This document shows positions 16,647 through 25,113 of a stretch of 64,000 nt of DNA, one piece after another. Positions within the stretch are counted from its first letter, which is position 1. Each line of letters starts with the position of its first letter. The position numbers were made by a program, and so were the translations under genes. A model generated the notes under the pieces. That model was not told where the DNA came from, ran no database searches, and saw only the letters and a program-made list of their open reading frames with translations. The DNA lies in the NCBI GenBank assembly GCA_900540875.1, contig UQHT01000001.1, positions 1 through 64,000 of the forward strand. Direction: 5' to 3'. The DNA is from an uncultured Collinsella sp. Its GTDB lineage: Bacteria > Actinomycetota > Coriobacteriia > Coriobacteriales > Coriobacteriaceae.

Positions 16647-19436
16647 ATGGATGGTCCAAGCGTGAGTCTCGGCAGCAAACTATCCGATGCAAAGGTCTCC
16701 TTTGCGATATTCAAGCGCGACATTAAGCGACTGCTTGTGAACCCCGTCGCCTTGGTGGTTACCCTGGGCGTGTGCGTTATCCCCTCGCTGTACGCTTGGT
16801 ACAACATCGTGGCTAACTGGGATCCATATGGAAACACCCAGGGCATTAAAATCGCTATCGCCAACAACGATCAGGGCACCCAGAACGACCTAGTGGGCGA
16901 GCTCAATGCGGGCGACCAGGTCGTCGATCAGCTCAAGGAGAACGATCAGCTGGGCTGGACCTTCGTCGATTCGGCCGCCGATGCCAAAGAGGGCGTCGAG
17001 AGTGGTGAGTACTATGCGGCCATCGTAATCCCCAAGAACTTCTCCGACAATCTTGTTTCGATGCTCGATGGCAATTACCATCAGCCGAAGCTCACCTATT
17101 ACGTCAACGAGAAGAAGAGCGCTATTGCGCCCAAGGTCACCGACACTGGTGCCAATACCATCGAGGAGCAGATCAACTCGGAGTTTGTCTCCACGGTGGG
17201 CGAGACCGTCGCGGGCATTGCCAAAGATGCTGGCATCGACCTTAAAGACAAGGCGACCCAGACCCGGGATTCGCTGGCGGGCTCGGTGTCCGAGGCGTCT
17301 GATACCCTGGGCGAAGTACGCGATTCCATCGGCGACATGAACACCGCCATCGACAAGACGAGCAGCTCGATTGCTTCGGCCGATGCTGCGCTGGCGGGCC
17401 TGCAGGGGCAGGCGCCCTCTCTAACGCAGGCGATCTCCCAGGGCAACGACCTGCTGGGCGAGGCTCGCGCCACGGCGGGCAACTCTATCACCTCGCTCTC
17501 CAAGGCACTCTCGGAAGGTAGCCTTGCACTCACCAAGACGTCAGCCTCCGCGAACGCTGCGATTGGCAAGCTAACGGGTACGGTCACATCTACGACCACC
17601 CGCATCGACAACTCGCTCGAGTCTCTCCAGGCGACGATCGATCACAATAAGGCCGTTATCGGGCACTTGGAGATTCTCGTTAATGACACGTCGACAGGTT
17701 CCGAGGAAATTGACGCGCGCATTGTATCGACCATCGATTCGCTTCGCGAGCAAAACCAGAAGCTGCAGAGCATCAAGGATGGCCTTTCTGCACAGTCGAG
17801 CGCCATGGCAAACGACGCTACGGCAATCTCGAACGCGAGCAACGCACTCAACGCGGCAATTCAGACCGGTACGGCTAACCTCGGTCAGGCTCAGACCGAT
17901 CTGGGTCAGAACGCACTTCCGAAGGCTTCGAGCGCGCTTGACTCCTTTGCCGCCGTTTCGGGCGATTTGACCGGCATTGTGTCGGGTATGACCCCCACGA
18001 TTGCGAACGCGCGTGGCACGCTGACCCAACTCGATGCGACGCTCAAACAGGCCAAGACCACACTGTCCCAGACCGACGACTCTCTTGCCAAGGTCCAGGA
18101 CAGGCTCGCAACCGCCGCCAACGACATCGCGGCCCTGCAGACTTCTGAGTCCATGGGCGACCTGGCAGACCTGATGGACGTCGACGTCAATGACGTGGCA
18201 GATTTCATGGCATCTCCGGTTGAGCTGACGTCCAAGTCGATCTATCCGGTCAAGAGCTTTGGCTCGGGCATTGCCCCGTTCTATACCAACCTGGCGCTTT
18301 GGGTGGGCGGCTACGTGCTCATCGCCATCTACAAACTCGAGGTCGACCGCGAGGGCATCGGTAGCTTTACGGCGCGTCAGGGCTACTTTGGCCGCTGGCT
18401 GCTGCTGGTGATCCTGGGCGCGTTCCAGGCCATTATCGTTACGGTGGGCGACCTGGTCATTGGCGTTCAGTGCGTCAATCCGCTGCTCTTTGTGCTGGGC
18501 GGCATCGCTATCTCGTTCACCTACGTCAACATCATCTATGCGCTGTCCACTACCTTTAAGCATATCGGTAAAGCCATTGGCGTCATCCTCGTCATTGTGC
18601 AGATCCCCGGCTCGTCGGGCATGTATCCCATCGAGATGATGCCAGGTTTCTTCCAATGGCTGCATCCGCTGCTGCCCTTCACCTATGGCATCAACCTGCT
18701 GCGCGAGACCGTCGGTGGCATGTATTCGTTCAACTACCTGTTCAACCTGTGCATCCTGGGCGTGTTCCTTGCCATCGCACTCTTTATTGGCTTGCAGCTG
18801 CGTCCGCTGCTGCTCAACCTCAACCTGCTCTTTGACAAGCAGCTTTCCACGACGGGCCTCATGATCTGCGAGTCCAACGACCTGCCGCGCCAGCGCTATT
18901 CGCTGCGCACGGCCATGCGCGTCATGCTCGATTCGGATTCGTACCGTCGCGAGCTGCTCGATCATGCCGTGGCGTTTGAGCATCGCTACCCGTACTACAT
19001 CAAGGGCGGTTTTGCCGCCGTGGTAGGCGTGCAGGTTCTGCTCTTTGTGCTTTCGACGGTGCTCGATATCGACAATAACGGCAAGATCATCCTGCTCGTT
19101 ATCTGGATCATTTCGGTTATCGCCATCTGCGGCTGGCTCATCAACATCGAATACATCCGTGCGAGCCTCAATACCCAGATGCGTATCTCGGCGCTTTCGG
19201 ACGAGGACCTTCGCCGCGAGATGCGCGAGCACACGGCTGCCATCCCTGCCGCCCGTCGCATGTTTGGTCTCAACGCCAGCGAGCGTGGCGCCAAGGGAGG
19301 CGAACAGCCTACGAGCCGTCTGTCGCATATCGGTGCGCATCGTAAGGCTCAAGATGCCGACGGCGCTGACAACGTAAACGGAAACGACGGGGACACCACC
19401 TCGCTTGGCAAGCACTCTAAAGGAGGTGAGGCATAA
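16647..19436 (+). CDS. YhgE/Pip family membrane protein (long form)
   Basis: A 929-residue membrane protein. The N-terminal helix and signature PSLYAWYNIVANWDPYGNT with following AIANND are diagnostic of the YhgE/Pip (phage infection protein) family. A long extracytoplasmic Ala/Ser-rich coiled region (~180-510) follows, then an ABC-2-like block of five to six membrane helices (~535-730). Unlike its neighbour, it has a further pair of helices near 790-840 and a charged cytoplasmic tail. The start is ATG 16647 or GTG 16662. Family members are phage receptors or accompany type VII secretion; the substrate here is unknown. The next gene starts immediately after the stop. Confidence 0.9.
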   Translation: MDGPSVSLGSKLSDAKVSFAIFKRDIKRLLVNPVALVVTLGVCVIPSLYAWYNIVANWDPYGNTQGIKIAIANNDQGTQNDLVGELNAGDQVVDQLKENDQLGWTFVDSAADAKEGVESGEYYAAIVIPKNFSDNLVSMLDGNYHQPKLTYYVNEKKSAIAPKVTDTGANTIEEQINSEFVSTVGETVAGIAKDAGIDLKDKATQTRDSLAGSVSEASDTLGEVRDSIGDMNTAIDKTSSSIASADAALAGLQGQAPSLTQAISQGNDLLGEARATAGNSITSLSKALSEGSLALTKTSASANAAIGKLTGTVTSTTTRIDNSLESLQATIDHNKAVIGHLEILVNDTSTGSEEIDARIVSTIDSLREQNQKLQSIKDGLSAQSSAMANDATAISNASNALNAAIQTGTANLGQAQTDLGQNALPKASSALDSFAAVSGDLTGIVSGMTPTIANARGTLTQLDATLKQAKTTLSQTDDSLAKVQDRLATAANDIAALQTSESMGDLADLMDVDVNDVADFMASPVELTSKSIYPVKSFGSGIAPFYTNLALWVGGYVLIAIYKLEVDREGIGSFTARQGYFGRWLLLVILGAFQAIIVTVGDLVIGVQCVNPLLFVLGGIAISFTYVNIIYALSTTFKHIGKAIGVILVIVQIPGSSGMYPIEMMPGFFQWLHPLLPFTYGINLLRETVGGMYSFNYLFNLCILGVFLAIALFIGLQLRPLLLNLNLLFDKQLSTTGLMICESNDLPRQRYSLRTAMRVMLDSDSYRRELLDHAVAFEHRYPYYIKGGFAAVVGVQVLLFVLSTVLDIDNNGKIILLVIWIISVIAICGWLINIEYIRASLNTQMRISALSDEDLRREMREHTAAIPAARRMFGLNASERGAKGGEQPTSRLSHIGAHRKAQDADGADNVNGNDGDTTSLGKHSKGGEA

Positions 19437-21626
19437 ATGAAAAACATCCTGCACCTGTTTAAGCGCGATGTCCAAAACGTGTCTCGCTCCGTGATCGGCA
19501 TGGTCGTCGTGATGGGCCTGATCATCGTGCCATGTCTCTATGCATGGTTTAACATCGCCGGAAGCTGGGATCCCTACGGCAATACCGGCAACCTTAAGAT
19601 TGCAGTGGTCAACACCGATGAGGGTTACGAGAGCGATCTGATTCCCGTCGAGGTCAACGTGGGCGAAAACGTAACCGCCACCCTGCGCGGCAACGAGAAC
19701 TTCGACTGGGTTGTACTCAACAATCGAGAAAAGGCCATCGAGGGCGTCAAATCGGGCGCATACTATGCGGCTGTCGTTATCCCTAAGACGTTTAGTGCCG
19801 ATATGATGACGCTCTTTTCGACCGACGTGAAGCATGCCGATATCGAGTTCTACGAGAACCAGAAGGCCAACGCTATCGCACAGATCGTGACCGAGAAAGG
19901 GTCGAGCGCCGTCCAGAGCCAGGTTAACGAAACCTTTACCAAGACCATCACGACCATCGGTCTTAAAACCGTGTCCAGCCTGCTCGACTACATGAGCACC
20001 GATCAGGTCAGCAGCTTTATCGCCAACCTGTCCTCGACACTGGGCGATTCGGTCGAGGACCTGCAGGACGTTCAAGCCAACGCGACTTCGCTGGCGGGCA
20101 TTTTGAGCTCCACGTCCGATTCACTGACATCGGCGGGCGGCATGCTCAAGCAGACGGGCACCGTTGATGAGTCGACGAAGCAGCTGATGGAGCACGCCAA
20201 GAGCGGCATCAATGATTCCAAGGAAGCGCTCAAGGCCGCCAACGATGCCGTTGACGCAGCGATTGACGGAAGCGCGGGCTCGTTCGACAACGTGTCCGCC
20301 GAGCTTGCGAAGGCATTCGATGCCGCGAATCAGCATGTTGACCTTACGGTGTCTCAGCTCAACGAAGCCGCAGCGGCGCTCAATACGCGTGCTGACGATA
20401 TCGATGCGATGGCCGATCAGCTCCGCAACCTTGCCGACCAGGTGAGTGATGACAAGCTCAAAGACGGTCTCGAGTCCGCTGCGACGTCGCTGGGCAGAAT
20501 TGCCGTGGAGTACCGCAACAATGCGAAGGACCTGACGGCGACCGCAAAGTCCCTTTCGGACGGCATGGCGGAGGTCAACAACTCGCGTGCCGAGGTCGAC
20601 CAGGCCATCGCCGATGCCAAGGCGGGTATCTCGGGAGCCAAGTCCGACTACGATTCCACGTTCTCGGTTAAGGCCAAGGAGCTCAAGAAGACCATTTCGG
20701 GCGTTCTGGATTCCCTGAACGGTATCTCGGGTGACTTGGATAGCGCCGTGAGCGGTCTGACCGACGCCTCTGGTTCGCTCGCGAAGGGTCTCTCCAAGGC
20801 TGCAGGGCTCGTCGACAAGGCTTCTGACCAGCTGGGTGAGGCATCGGACAAGATCAGCGCGTTCAAGGACGAGCTCGACGGCGCCCTGATGTCGGGTGAC
20901 CTGGCGACGATCAAGACGATGATCGGCAACGACCCCGAGGGTTTGGCCGTGTCGCTTTCCGGTCCCGTCGCGCTCGATCGTAAGCCGGTCTATCCAATCC
21001 GCAATTACGGTTCGGCCATGGCGCCGTTCTATACGATCCTGTCGCTGTGGGTGGGCTCGATCGTGCTGGCAGCCATGATGAAGGTCTCGGTTGACGACGA
21101 ACTCATCAACGAGCTGATCCCCGTGCGCCTGCACGAGATCTACCTGGGCCGCTACCTGTTCTTTGGAGGTCTGGCCCTGCTGCAGGCGACACTCGTGTGC
21201 GCGGGCGACATCCTGTTCTTTGGCATCCAATGCGACAACCCGCTGCAGTTTGTACTTGCCGGCTGGGTCGCGAGTCTCGTGTTCTCCAATATCGTCTACA
21301 CGCTCACCGTGTCGTTTGGTGATATCGGTAAGGCGCTCGCCGTCGTGCTGTTGGTTATGCAGGTCGGCGGTTCGGGCGGTACGTTCCCCATCGAGATGAC
21401 CGGCCCTGTGTTCCAGGCGATCTATCCGTTCCTGCCGTTCACCCACGGCATCAACGCCATGCATGCCGCCATGGCTGGCGCCTACCATATGGAGTACTGG
21501 GTTGAACTTGGCATTCTGGCGAGCTATCTGATTCCGTCGCTGGCACTGGGCGTCGTCTTCCGCCGCCCGGTCATCAAAGCCAACGACTGGATTATCGAAA
21601 AGCTGGAGTCAACAAAGCTTATTTAG
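19437..21626 (+). CDS. YhgE/Pip family membrane protein (short form)
   Basis: A 729-residue paralogue of the preceding protein, beginning at the base after its stop with a strong AAAGGAGGTGAGG site, so the two are translated together. It has the N-terminal helix with PCLYAWFNIAGSWDPYGNT, an extracytoplasmic helical region rich in Ala/Ser/Asp (~190-490), and a C-terminal block of six helices from ~530 (APFYTILSLWVGSIVLAAMM onward) ending in KLESTKLI. It lacks the extra C-terminal helix pair of its neighbour. The adjacent, unequal pair suggests a heteromeric export complex, which is inference. Confidence 0.9.
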   Translation: MKNILHLFKRDVQNVSRSVIGMVVVMGLIIVPCLYAWFNIAGSWDPYGNTGNLKIAVVNTDEGYESDLIPVEVNVGENVTATLRGNENFDWVVLNNREKAIEGVKSGAYYAAVVIPKTFSADMMTLFSTDVKHADIEFYENQKANAIAQIVTEKGSSAVQSQVNETFTKTITTIGLKTVSSLLDYMSTDQVSSFIANLSSTLGDSVEDLQDVQANATSLAGILSSTSDSLTSAGGMLKQTGTVDESTKQLMEHAKSGINDSKEALKAANDAVDAAIDGSAGSFDNVSAELAKAFDAANQHVDLTVSQLNEAAAALNTRADDIDAMADQLRNLADQVSDDKLKDGLESAATSLGRIAVEYRNNAKDLTATAKSLSDGMAEVNNSRAEVDQAIADAKAGISGAKSDYDSTFSVKAKELKKTISGVLDSLNGISGDLDSAVSGLTDASGSLAKGLSKAAGLVDKASDQLGEASDKISAFKDELDGALMSGDLATIKTMIGNDPEGLAVSLSGPVALDRKPVYPIRNYGSAMAPFYTILSLWVGSIVLAAMMKVSVDDELINELIPVRLHEIYLGRYLFFGGLALLQATLVCAGDILFFGIQCDNPLQFVLAGWVASLVFSNIVYTLTVSFGDIGKALAVVLLVMQVGGSGGTFPIEMTGPVFQAIYPFLPFTHGINAMHAAMAGAYHMEYWVELGILASYLIPSLALGVVFRRPVIKANDWIIEKLESTKLI

Positions 21627-21673
21627 TACAGCAACGTTAACGCCGATGCAGCGCTAATGCCAGCGAGCGAGCC

Positions 21674-21806
21674 GCATTTGCGCCAAGGTGACGTGAAATG
21701 AAAGGGCGCTGACCTTCTGGTCGCGCCCTTGAAATTGAACGTCAGATTGGCGTGAATGCAGCTCGCGCAGCGTCGGCCGGTCCGCCGTTCGGTAGAACGG
21801 CGGAAC
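21674..21806 (-). repeat. Structured dispersed element, copy B
   Basis: Inverse copy of the element at 16224-16361. Read on the minus strand: hairpin GCCGTTC-TACC-GAACGGC, conserved GACCGG.CGACGCTGC, outer stem of 11 pairs (21749-21759 with 21674-21684, two G-U pairs), conserved CAATCTGACGTTCAAT (21749-21734), a hairpin AAGGGCGC/GCGCCCTT extended by GACC/GGTC, and conserved TTTCACGTCACCTTG. Stem sequences differ from copy A although the loops are the same. Confidence 0.75.
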
Positions 21807-21860
21807 AAAACGCTTTAGTGCGGTGAATTGCACGGGCTGCTTGGTTGTTGCTACAGTAGC

Positions 21861-21897
21861 GGGGCGTGCCGGGGGTCCGGCGCGTCCCGTTTTTATT
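21861..21897 (+). terminator. Strong terminator-like hairpin before the DMT gene
   Basis: GGGGCGTGCCGG pairs over 12 bp (two G-U) with CCGGCGCGTCCC around a 4-nt loop, followed by GTTTTTATTT. It stands 70 bp upstream of the permease start and beyond the repeat element, so it may be an attenuator in the leader or a second terminator for the YhgE/Pip operon. Confidence 0.65.
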
Positions 21898-21965
21898 TGA
21901 CCATGAGGCGGCACGCAGCCATACGCGTGCGGACACCACGCCCAGATTGAGTGCGAGGATGTTCC

Positions 21966-22949
21966 ATGGCCCAATACGCTGCCAACGAAATCGAAAACAT
22001 GCCCGATAGCCCTGTAGCCCGTGAGGATTTGGGCGCGGGTGGTATTCCCCGGGGTGCCGGCGCACGCTCGCCGTTGTTCTGGAAAGTTCTACTGCTTTCG
22101 GTGGCGATTATCTGGGGCTACTCCTTTACCACTATGAAGGACGCACTCGACACCATTCCGGTGTTCGAGCTGGTCTATGTTCGCTTTCTCCCGGCATCAC
22201 TGGTTATGTTTGCAATTTTCCATAAGCGCATCATCGCTCATTTCAATGCCCGCAACCTGATCGTCGGGCTTGGCATGGGCGCGCTCATGTGGGGTGCCTA
22301 CGGTTTGCAGACGATCGGCCTGGCACAGACCACGGCGGGCAAGAGCGCTTTTTTGACCGGCACGTATTGCATCCTTGTGCCGTTTGCAAGCTATGTCCTG
22401 AGCGGTGAAAAGCTTACCCGGTATAACCTGGGTGCAGCGTTGTTGTGCCTGGCGGGTATTGGCCTGGTAGCGCTCGATAGCGTCGAGTTCAATGCCGGCG
22501 ATGTTATTACCTTGGGCGGCGCGATCTTCTTCGCCATCCAGATGGCGGTGACTGCCAAGTACGGTCGCAAGATGGACATCAACGTCATCACGTTTTGGAT
22601 GTTTGTGGGCAATGGCGTTTTGAGTTTAATCACGTCGCTGCTATTCGAGACTCAGGCGCCCCTCTCTGCATGGACGCCTGAGTTTATCGGTGTGGCTGTT
22701 TTCCTCTCGGTGGGCTGCACATGCGTGGCGCTGCTCGTCCAAAACGTCGGTTTGGCGCATGTCCCCGCCTCGACGGGCTCACTGCTTCTTTCGATGGAGT
22801 CGCCTTCGGGCGTGTTGTTTTCGGTGCTGCTGATGGGGGAGGCGCTCACCTCGCGCCTGCTCGCCGGCTTCGTGCTTATCTTCCTGTCGATTATCTTGAG
22901 CGAGACTCACTTCGATTTTTTGCGCAAAAAGCCGCGCCCGCAATTGTAA
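21966..22949 (+). CDS. EamA/DMT-family permease
   Basis: A 327-residue inner-membrane transporter of the drug/metabolite transporter superfamily. About ten hydrophobic helices are visible after a ~40-residue cytoplasmic N-terminus, arranged as two EamA repeats (first: LLSVAIIWGYSFTTMKDAL and LIVGLGMGALMWGAYGLQTIGLAQTTAGKSAFLTG; second starting at TLGGAIFFAIQMAVTAKYG). The start at 21966 follows CGAGGA; an upstream GTG is out of ribosome-site register. The substrate is not predictable; family members export amino acids, nucleosides or metabolites. It is monocistronic with its own terminator. Confidence 0.88.
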   Translation: MAQYAANEIENMPDSPVAREDLGAGGIPRGAGARSPLFWKVLLLSVAIIWGYSFTTMKDALDTIPVFELVYVRFLPASLVMFAIFHKRIIAHFNARNLIVGLGMGALMWGAYGLQTIGLAQTTAGKSAFLTGTYCILVPFASYVLSGEKLTRYNLGAALLCLAGIGLVALDSVEFNAGDVITLGGAIFFAIQMAVTAKYGRKMDINVITFWMFVGNGVLSLITSLLFETQAPLSAWTPEFIGVAVFLSVGCTCVALLVQNVGLAHVPASTGSLLLSMESPSGVLFSVLLMGEALTSRLLAGFVLIFLSIILSETHFDFLRKKPRPQL

Positions 22950-22961
22950 ACAACTTGTTGC

Positions 22962-22988
22962 GCCGCCCTCTCGGGGCGGCATTTTTTA
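22962..22988 (+). terminator. Terminator of the DMT permease gene
   Basis: GCCGCCC pairs with GGGCGGC around TCTCG, followed by ATTTTTT. Confidence 0.85.
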
Positions 22989-23065
22989 TGCATCGCCCTT
23001 AAAGTTGTACCTTGCACTTTACGCTATCAAAGTGCTTGCTGCAAAAACGTTACTGGAGGGCATTT

Positions 23066-24361
23066 ATGGCACCAGCTCTGTCCGATCTTCAACCGCAATC
23101 AGCGCCCAAGGCCACCGCAGCGGCGCAGGCCGCTATCGGTGACGGTCTCGTTGCAGAAGCTCAGGCTTTTGCAGACGAGACCGCTGTGTGGCGACACGAT
23201 TTACACCAGATGCCCGAGCTGGGTAATAGTCTCCCGCAGACCTCTGCGTATATTCAAGCGCGCCTGACCGAGATGGAAATCCCATTTGCCACGCTCGTCG
23301 ATGGTTCCTGTGTTGTGGGCCTTGTCGGCGCCGGTGCCGCCGCGGCCCAGGGCAATGGCGTCTGCACGGACGAACAGGCCGGTACGGTCATCATGCTTCG
23401 CGGCGACATGGATGCCCTGCCCGTTGTCGAGGAATCGGGCGAGCCTTTCGCTTCCACCAACGGCTGCATGCACGCTTGTGGCCACGATATGCATGCGACG
23501 GCGCTGCTCGGCGCGGCCCGTTTGCTCAAGGCCCGCGAGTCCGAGCTTGTCGACGCTAACGCCACAGTTAAGTTGTTGTTCCAGCCGGGCGAGGAAACCT
23601 TTGAGGGTGCCCGCGCCGCCATCGCCGACGGTCTGCTGCAGAACCCGCGTCCCCAGGCCGCCTTTGCCATGCATGTCAATAGCCAGTCGCCGCTTGGCCT
23701 GGTGCTCTATGGGAGTCCGGCGCTCTCGGGCGTGTACGGTTTCCGCATCACGCTGCAGGGCAAGGGTGGCCACGGTTCTAGCCCCGAGATCTGCATCGAC
23801 CCCATCACGGCCGGCGTCCATGTGCACCTGGCGCTCCAGGAGCTTATCTCCCGCGAGGTGCCAGCGGCCAAGGAAGTCGCACTTACCGTTGGTAAGTTCG
23901 CTGGCGGCTTGGCGGCCAACGTCATCCCCGACACCTGTGTGCTCGAGGGAACGCTGCGCGGCTTCGATGTCGAGCTCATGACTCATCTCAAGGAGCGTAT
24001 CGCGGAGGTCGTCAACGGCGTTGCCGCAACATATCGTACGCTGGCAACCATCGAGACGCTTTCGGACGTTCCGCCGCTCGTGCTCGACAGCGATATGACC
24101 CAGGCCTCGCTTGGCTACGTGGGCGCGGTGCTGCCCAAGGCTGCCTTCCTGCCGCTATTCCACGCCATGGCGAGCGAGGACTTCGCGTTGATCTCGAGCG
24201 AGATCCCGAGTGCGTACTTTACCGTGGGCGCTGCCGTGACTGATACGGACGAGCATTTTGCTCAGCATCATCCCAAGGCACGTTTTAGCGATGCCGAGCT
24301 TCCCCTTGGCGCCGCGGCTTATGCTGCCGTCGCTTTGGGCTACATCGCCGACCACCGGTAG
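23066..24361 (+). CDS. M20-family metal-dependent amidohydrolase
   Basis: A 431-residue hydrolase of the M20D group (hippurate hydrolase, N-acyl-amino-acid or aminobenzoyl-glutamate hydrolase-like). Metal-binding motifs are intact: RGDMDALPV, HACGHDMHATALLGAARLL, FQPGEETFEGARA, and a C-terminal HAMASEDFALIS. The dimerisation domain is recognised by GKGGHGSSPE. The start at 23066 follows TGGAGGG. It has no signal peptide, so it acts in the cytoplasm, probably freeing an amino acid from an N-acyl or N-aroyl conjugate. The damaged MFS gene downstream may once have imported its substrate. Confidence 0.9.
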   Translation: MAPALSDLQPQSAPKATAAAQAAIGDGLVAEAQAFADETAVWRHDLHQMPELGNSLPQTSAYIQARLTEMEIPFATLVDGSCVVGLVGAGAAAAQGNGVCTDEQAGTVIMLRGDMDALPVVEESGEPFASTNGCMHACGHDMHATALLGAARLLKARESELVDANATVKLLFQPGEETFEGARAAIADGLLQNPRPQAAFAMHVNSQSPLGLVLYGSPALSGVYGFRITLQGKGGHGSSPEICIDPITAGVHVHLALQELISREVPAAKEVALTVGKFAGGLAANVIPDTCVLEGTLRGFDVELMTHLKERIAEVVNGVAATYRTLATIETLSDVPPLVLDSDMTQASLGYVGAVLPKAAFLPLFHAMASEDFALISSEIPSAYFTVGAAVTDTDEHFAQHHPKARFSDAELPLGAAAYAAVALGYIADHR

Positions 24362-24400
24362 CACCCAATCTTGCTACTCGTTTGCTTAAAAAGGAACAGT

Positions 24401-24809
24401 ATGTCTCAGCAACGTAAGTTCTTCCCCGGCTGGCTCGTGGTGGCCGCCGGCTTTGTGATCATGGCCACGTGCTACATCATTTTCGTCAACTGCATGAGCC
24501 TGTTCCAGCCGTTGATCGTCAGCGACCTGGGCATTTCCCTTGCGCAGTACACCATCTCCAACGCCCACTATCGCCGCGTCTAAGCAGTTTGGCATGGCCG
24601 ACCTGGGTAAGGTCACGGGCACCATCACCTCGCTCGAGATGGTTGGCGGCACGGTGGGCGCCATCGTCTCGGGAATACTGTTCGATGCCACGGGCTCCTT
24701 TACGAGCACATGGATCGTGTGCCTGGCGTGCTCGGTGGCAATGCTGGTGTTCCTGCTGGCGTCTGAGCCCATCGCGGCTAAGCTGCGCGCGAGCGTGGCG
24801 GGGGAGTAG
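24401..24809 (+). pseudogene. Internally deleted major facilitator superfamily transporter
   Basis: A start after AAAAAGGAACAG opens a typical MFS N-terminus (FFPGWLVVAAGFVIMATCYIIF, residues 1-57), but the frame stops at 24583. In another frame from about 24565 the sequence resumes with a normal MFS C-terminus (ADLGKVTGTITSLEMVGGTVGAIVSGILFDATGSF... then a final helix, to 24809). Roughly 280 residues (about eight helices) are missing and the two ends are out of frame, so the gene cannot make a transporter. It lies just after the amidohydrolase gene, probably its former operon partner. Confidence 0.85.
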
Positions 24810-24845
24810 GGACGACGTCGCTCGTAGCTCTTTGCCCCGTTTTGT

Positions 24846-24909
24846 CCGTGGCTGCCTTGGAAGCCGAATGGATGCTCGTACCGTCATTCGGTTTCCCATG
24901 CAGCCACGG
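24846..24909. repeat. Two-level palindrome
   Basis: Outer arms CCGTGGCTGC (24846-24855) and GCAGCCACGG (24900-24909) pair perfectly. Inner arms GAAGCCGAATG (24860-24870) and CATTCGGTTTC (24885-24895) pair with one wobble. It lies in the 304-bp gene-free gap after the MFS remnant. Confidence 0.7.
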
Positions 24910-24988
24910 GCTCAAGAGATGACCCGAAGTCTTTCCGTCCAACGGATTTTGTGATCCGAAGAGGCGGAAGGATTGCAGATTGTACGCT

Positions 24989-25048
24989 GCGGCGGTGCAT
25001 CTGGCCGAACGAGTCCCCATACCCTCGTTCGGTCAGATGCACCGCCGC
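24989..25048. repeat. Long palindrome upstream of hisS
   Basis: Two 25-bp arms, 24989-25013 and 25024-25048 (GCGGCGGTGCATCTG... against ...CAGATGCACCGCCGC), pair with a single G-T wobble around a 10-nt loop. No long T run follows, so it is not a simple terminator. It ends 66 bp before the hisS start. Confidence 0.75.
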
Positions 25049-25113
25049 TGTTTGTGTTTGTGCCGTATAATGACCACTACCTATGACGCGATACAAAAGA
25101 AAGGTGTTTGCCC

